Of a stretch of DNA of 64,000 bases, positions 60,486 through 64,000 are shown in pieces. The stretch comes from Dinoroseobacter shibae DFL 12 = DSM 16493. Lineage in GTDB: Bacteria > Pseudomonadota > Alphaproteobacteria > Rhodobacterales > Rhodobacteraceae. Location: NCBI RefSeq assembly GCF_000018145.1, contig NC_009952.1, forward strand, positions 930,001 to 994,000. The letters run 5' to 3'. Position 1 is the stretch's first letter. The number at the start of each line of letters is the position of its first letter. The position numbers and the translations under genes are program-made. The notes beneath the pieces were generated by a model. That model ran no database searches, was not told where the DNA came from, and was given only the letters and a program-made list of their open reading frames with translations.

Positions 60486-61947
60486 TATAGCGGCGCAGGG
60501 CCGCCTCGCAGCCTTTGTCCCAGATCAGCACGAGCCAGGCGCAGAACGCGTCCGCGAAGGGTTCCGATTGCTTGAGATCACCGTAGAGCCCGGTTTGCCC
60601 GAGCCAGAGCGCCGGATCGGTCCGCGCCGCGCGAGCCACGGGGGCAAGCCTGTCCCAGAGCGGGTCGTTCGGCGCGATCTCGGTCCCGTCCTCGCGCACC
60701 CCGGCGCACATCCGCGCCCAGAGCGCCTCGACCAGCGCCAGACCCTCGACAGAGCGTCCGGCCGCAAGCTGGTCCCGTACGATCGGCAGGACAAAGCCGG
60801 GATGCCGGGCTGAGCCATCGAAGGCCACGCGCCGGGTCGTGTCGACGATCCGCGGGTTGGCAAAGCGGGTTTCGATCAGGTTGACATAGGAAGCAGGCGT
60901 CTTGCCGGGGACCGGGGCGACCGTCGGCGCGATCTCTTCCCGCTGCACCTTGCCGAAGAAGGCTGCGATGCCGGGATGGGCCATGCAGCCGGAAATCGTC
61001 TCGATCCCGAGATTCTCGCCCGCATTCGCCAACACCTGGTGGCCCGCGTTCAGAATGCGGATCTTCATTGTCTCGTAGGCATGCACATCGTCGGAGAAGG
61101 TCGCCCCGACCGCGTCCCAGTTGGGGCGGCCCGCGCAGAACTCATCCTCGATCACCCATTGGCGGAAGGCTTCGTGGGTGACGACAGCCACGTCCCGGAT
61201 GCCGAACTGAGCAGCAAGGGCCAGCTCCTTGGGGCCGGTGGCCGGCGCGATGCAATCGACCATGGAATTGGGGAAACTGGCATGGGTGTCGATCCAGTCG
61301 GCCAGTGCCGGATCGGTCAGGCGCGCAAGAGAGACCACGGTCTGGCGCAGGATATCGCCATTGCCCTGCAGGTTGTCGCAGCTCAGGCAGGTGAAGGGAC
61401 CGTGGCCCGCGGCCCGTCGCGCCCGGAGGGCAGCGACGATGGCGCCGAAGGCTGTGCGCGGCCGGTCCGGCTGCGCCGCATCATGGACGAGATCCGGGTG
61501 CGAGGCATCGAACCCCTTGGTTACCGGGTCGATGTAATAGCCGCTCTCGGTGACGGTCATGGCGACGATCCGGATCGCCGGGTCCGCCATCTGGGCGATG
61601 AGCGGGCCGTTGCCGTCCACGATGGGCAGGTAGTCGATCATCGAGCCGACCACCTCGGCCGAGACGTTGTCGGGGGCAAGTTCGATCAGGGTGGTCAGGC
61701 AATCCTGCGCCAGGAGCTTGTCGCGCATGGCCGCGTCATAGGGGCGCACCCCTGCGCCGATGATCGCCCAGTCGAGCGCTTGGCCCGCCTGCATCAGGCG
61801 ATGCAGGTACCAGGCCTGGTGGGCCCGGTGGAAATTGCCGACGCCGATATGCACGATCCCGGGCGTCAGACGGCTCCGGTCGTATCGGGGGCGTTCGATG
61901 GCCAGTTGCCCCAGGGTCGCGTTCGAGAGGGAGATCAGCTGATCCAT
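60448..61947 (-). CDS. mtlK: Mannitol dehydrogenase family protein (polyol dehydrogenase)
   Basis: 499 residues. NAD-dependent long-chain polyol dehydrogenase oxidising D-mannitol, D-arabitol or D-sorbitol. 'IVHIGVGNFHRAHQAWYLH' is the nucleotide-binding start, followed by 'TVTESGYYIDPVTKGFD' and the catalytic Lys/Asn/His set in 'ETMKIRILNAGHQVLANAG'. It is the last gene of an smo-type operon; its ATG (61947) overlaps the end of the smoS remnant by 13 bases, as expected for the intact operon. Confidence 0.93.
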   Translation of the reverse strand: MDQLISLSNATLGQLAIERPRYDRSRLTPGIVHIGVGNFHRAHQAWYLHRLMQAGQALDWAIIGAGVRPYDAAMRDKLLAQDCLTTLIELAPDNVSAEVVGSMIDYLPIVDGNGPLIAQMADPAIRIVAMTVTESGYYIDPVTKGFDASHPDLVHDAAQPDRPRTAFGAIVAALRARRAAGHGPFTCLSCDNLQGNGDILRQTVVSLARLTDPALADWIDTHASFPNSMVDCIAPATGPKELALAAQFGIRDVAVVTHEAFRQWVIEDEFCAGRPNWDAVGATFSDDVHAYETMKIRILNAGHQVLANAGENLGIETISGCMAHPGIAAFFGKVQREEIAPTVAPVPGKTPASYVNLIETRFANPRIVDTTRRVAFDGSARHPGFVLPIVRDQLAAGRSVEGLALVEALWARMCAGVREDGTEIAPNDPLWDRLAPVARAARTDPALWLGQTGLYGDLKQSEPFADAFCAWLVLIWDKGCEAALRRYITGTERHTATAS

Positions 61948-62433
61948 TGTCCACCATCCACGTTGCAGGTTTGCGCGACGATAGCATCGGCCTCCTCCGA
62001 GGTCGGGGACACCGCCATGCCGGTCAGGTCTTCTGCGGGGCCCGTGTATCCATAGGGAACAGTGGCGCCGATTTTCATGGTCTTCTGGCCCGGGGCGTCT
62101 TGCGCATGTTCGGTGCGAAAAGCACCGATGCCGCCCCGGTATTCGTTACCTATTGCGCCGGGCGAGCGCGCCCTGAGGGTGACTTTGTGCCCGATCCGGT
62201 CGAGCGTCGCTGCCGGGTTGGCGTCATGCCTCTCCCCGAAGCGTTTTCCGCGTCGCCCCACACCGCTGATCCTATCAGCGGTCTTTTCAGCGCCACCATT
62301 GGCGATGAACTGCCAGGCCGCGGTGCCTGGTAGGCAAGGTGTGCGGTCGACCGTGATGTCGAGAACCCGCGGGTCATCGGGTCGCCCGATCCCCCGGGCG
62401 GCCTCCGTGATCGGGGCTGAGTTCACAGCCGGA
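61935..62433 (-). pseudogene. smoS: Remnant of a sorbitol dehydrogenase (smoS-type SDR)
   Basis: The last 40 codons are a clear SDR C-terminus ('APGQKTMKIGATVPYGYTG', 'AEDLTGMAVSPTSEEADAIV', 'AQTCNVDGGQWIS'), which matches SmoS. Near the 5' end 'PITEAARGIGR' recalls the N-terminal 'ITGAARGIGR' loop. What lies between is about half the expected length and scrambled; the catalytic 'YxxxK' is absent. Gene position (between smoK and mtlK) confirms identity. An intact SmoS has about 256 residues. Confidence 0.8.
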
Positions 62434-62437
62434 TGCA

Positions 62438-63442
62438 TCAGGAAACCCGCAGGCCCTGGGCGTCGAACTTGTGCAGCTTGTCCAGCTGCGGCGTCAGGAA
62501 GATCTTGTCGCCATGCTTGACCGGCAACTCGCCATCCACGCGCACGGTCATCGGGTCGCAATCCGGCACGCCGTGGATGTGCAGGAAGGTGTCGGAGCCG
62601 AGATGCTCGGCCACCCCGACACGACCTTCCCACAGCCCCTCGGTGGTGCTGACGTCCGTATGCTCGGGGCGGATGCCGATGGTGGCGACCCCGTGCTTTG
62701 CGGCCTCGGCCCCCTTGATGAGGTTCATCTTGGGCGAGCCGATGAAGCCGGCGACGAACTCGTTGCGGGGGCTGTGGTACAGCTCCAGCGGCGAGCCCAC
62801 CTGCTCGATATGACCGGCGCGCAGAACCACGATCTTGTCGGCCATGGTCATGGCTTCGACCTGGTCGTGGGTGACGTAGATCATCGTTGTCTCCAGCCGC
62901 TTGTGCAACTCGGAGATTTCCAGCCGCATCCCCACCCGCAGAGCCGCGTCGAGGTTCGACAGAGGCTCATCGAAGAGGAACGCCGCTGGTTCGCGGACAA
63001 TGGCGCGACCGATGGCCACCCGCTGGCGCTGGCCGCCGGACAACTGGCCCGGACGGCGGTCGAGATAGTCTGTGAGATTCAGCGCCTTGGCGGCGGCGTC
63101 GATCCGGCGCTGTTGCTCGGCCTCGTCGATGCCCGCCATCTTCATCGGGAAGGCGATGTTCTTGCGCACCGACATATGCGGATAGAGCGCGTAGGATTGG
63201 AACACCATCGCCAGGCCGCGCTTGGCCGGGGGCACATTGGTCGCATCCTTGCCGTCGATCTCGATATGGCCCGAGGTGATGTCCTCCAGCCCCGCGATCA
63301 GGCGAAGAAGGGTGGACTTGCCGCAGCCCGAGGGGCCGACGAACACTGCGAACTCGCCATCCTCGATGGTCAGATCCAGAGGCGGAATGACCTCCACGTC
63401 GCCGAAGCTTTTCGTCACCTGGTTGAGCTTGATTTGTCCCAT
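62438..63442 (-). CDS. smoK: Polyol ABC transporter ATP-binding protein (SmoK/UgpC type)
   Basis: 334 residues. Walker A '[16 protein letters not shown]' at about 36-51, Q-loop '[12 protein letters not shown]', signature '[14 protein letters not shown]', Walker B '[16 protein letters not shown]' and '[13 protein letters not shown]', then a C-terminal OB-type (TOBE) regulatory domain ('[11 protein letters not shown]', 'GDKIFLTP'). It energises the polyol permeases encoded upstream. The downstream smoS remnant begins only a few bases after its stop. Confidence 0.93.
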   Translation of the reverse strand: MGQIKLNQVTKSFGDVEVIPPLDLTIEDGEFAVFVGPSGCGKSTLLRLIAGLEDITSGHIEIDGKDATNVPPAKRGLAMVFQSYALYPHMSVRKNIAFPMKMAGIDEAEQQRRIDAAAKALNLTDYLDRRPGQLSGGQRQRVAIGRAIVREPAAFLFDEPLSNLDAALRVGMRLEISELHKRLETTMIYVTHDQVEAMTMADKIVVLRAGHIEQVGSPLELYHSPRNEFVAGFIGSPKMNLIKGAEAAKHGVATIGIRPEHTDVSTTEGLWEGRVGVAEHLGSDTFLHIHGVPDCDPMTVRVDGELPVKHGDKIFLTPQLDKLHKFDAQGLRVS

Positions 63443-63454
63443 GGGTCTAGGTCC

Positions 63455-64000
63455 TTATTTCACAGCGCCGAAGGTGAGGCCGCTGACGAGTTGCTTCTGG
63501 CTGAACCAGCCGAGGATGAGGATCGGTGCGATGGCCATGGTCGAGGCTGCACTGAGTTTCGCAAAGAACAGGCCTTCGGGGCTGGAATAGCTGGCGATGA
63601 AGGCCGTCAGGGGGGCTGCATTGGCCGCCGTCAGGTTCAGGGTCCAGAACGCCTCGTTCCAGGCCAGGATGAAGTTCAGCAGCAGGGTCGAGGCGATGCC
63701 CGGGATCGCCATGGGCGTGAGCACGTAGAGGATCTCTTCCTTCAGGGACGCGCCGTCCATGCGGGCGGCCTCCAGGATCTCGCCGGGGATTTCCTTGAAA
63801 TAGGTGTAGAGCATCCAGACGATGATCGGCAGGTTCATCAGCATCAGGATGACCACGAGGGCGACACGGCTGTCGAGAATGCCAAGCTCGATGCAGATCA
63901 GGTAGATCGGGTAGAGCACACCCACCGCCGGCAGCATCTTGGTCGACAGCATCCACAGCAGGATGTCCTTGGTGCGCCGCGAGGGCACAAAGGCCATGGA
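63455..64000 (-). CDS. smoG: Polyol/sugar ABC transporter permease (SmoG type), 5' end outside the window
   Basis: 180 C-terminal residues are visible. Helices at 'MLPAVGVLYPIYLICIELGI' and 'VALVVILMLMNLPIIVWMLY' (in parts), the EAA coupling motif 'EAARMDGASLKEEILYVLTP' and the final 'LVSGLTFGAVK' are typical of MalG-type permeases. A Met near 63997 is internal; the frame is still open at the window edge. It is separated from smoK by 12 bases. Confidence 0.9.
   Translation of the reverse strand, partial: SMAFVPSRRTKDILLWMLSTKMLPAVGVLYPIYLICIELGILDSRVALVVILMLMNLPIIVWMLYTYFKEIPGEILEAARMDGASLKEEILYVLTPMAIPGIASTLLLNFILAWNEAFWTLNLTAANAAPLTAFIASYSSPEGLFFAKLSAASTMAIAPILILGWFSQKQLVSGLTFGAVK

Overview
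The window is high-GC DNA (roughly two-thirds G+C by eye) from an alphaproteobacterium, most likely the Rhodobacteraceae (Roseobacter/Rhodobacter group). Pointers to this are the riboswitch-led thiDOSGEF locus fused to a thiamine-precursor ABC transporter, the smo/mtlK polyol locus, paired TRAP transporters, a palindromic intergenic element of a kind I recall from that family, and dense operons with ATGA/GTGA/TTGA start-stop overlaps.

Layout. 1-199: 3' end of a TRIC-type channel gene. 196-7740 (minus): TPP riboswitch, then thiD-thiO-thiS-thiG-thiE-thiF-thiY-tenA-thiZ-thiX. 7856-12221 (plus): two-gene RND efflux system. 12472-18812 (minus): housekeeping operon of SPOR lipoprotein, dacA, tmk, holB, tatD, MBL hydrolase and AEC transporter. 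19041-19130: tRNA-Ser(UGA), the left edge of an accessory region reaching to about 36.6 kb. That region holds a copied tRNA-flanking sequence, an IS3 element joining two truncated genes, a metal-efflux remnant, a stress operon (HTH, P-type ATPase, adhP, CPA2 antiporter, UspA), nested IS remnants, a broken DUF900 hydrolase, an arylsulfatase/outer-membrane-protein operon with a divergent AraC regulator behind a perfect FNR-type box, and a 332-bp internally deleted IS5-type element.

36.6-50.7 kb is mostly chromosomal: a DUF6544-like/M23 gene pair, CPBP protease, M15 peptidase with lipoprotein, DUF2237, pth, an FMN-dependent hydroxy-acid dehydrogenase, a sulfotransferase-like gene, rplY, a 156-bp-repeat secreted protein, trpA, a MATE pump, ychF and an Asp/Glu/hydantoin racemase.

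50.7-64 kb is catabolic: an intact TRAP transporter with racemase and RpiR regulator; a GntR regulator; then a catabolic operon (FAH-family hydrolase, RutE-like reductase, second TRAP transporter, intradiol dioxygenase) in which only the first gene is intact; a divergent YciI-like gene; and a polyol locus (permease, ATPase, broken smoS, intact mtlK) running off the right edge.

The thi genes make thiazole, import and salvage pyrimidine precursors and join the two, under TPP feedback. I found no clearly new defence or biosynthetic system. The most unusual material is the tRNA-Ser island with its duplicated flank, the decaying catabolic operon with operator-like sequences shared with the gntR promoter, and the three-repeat secreted protein.
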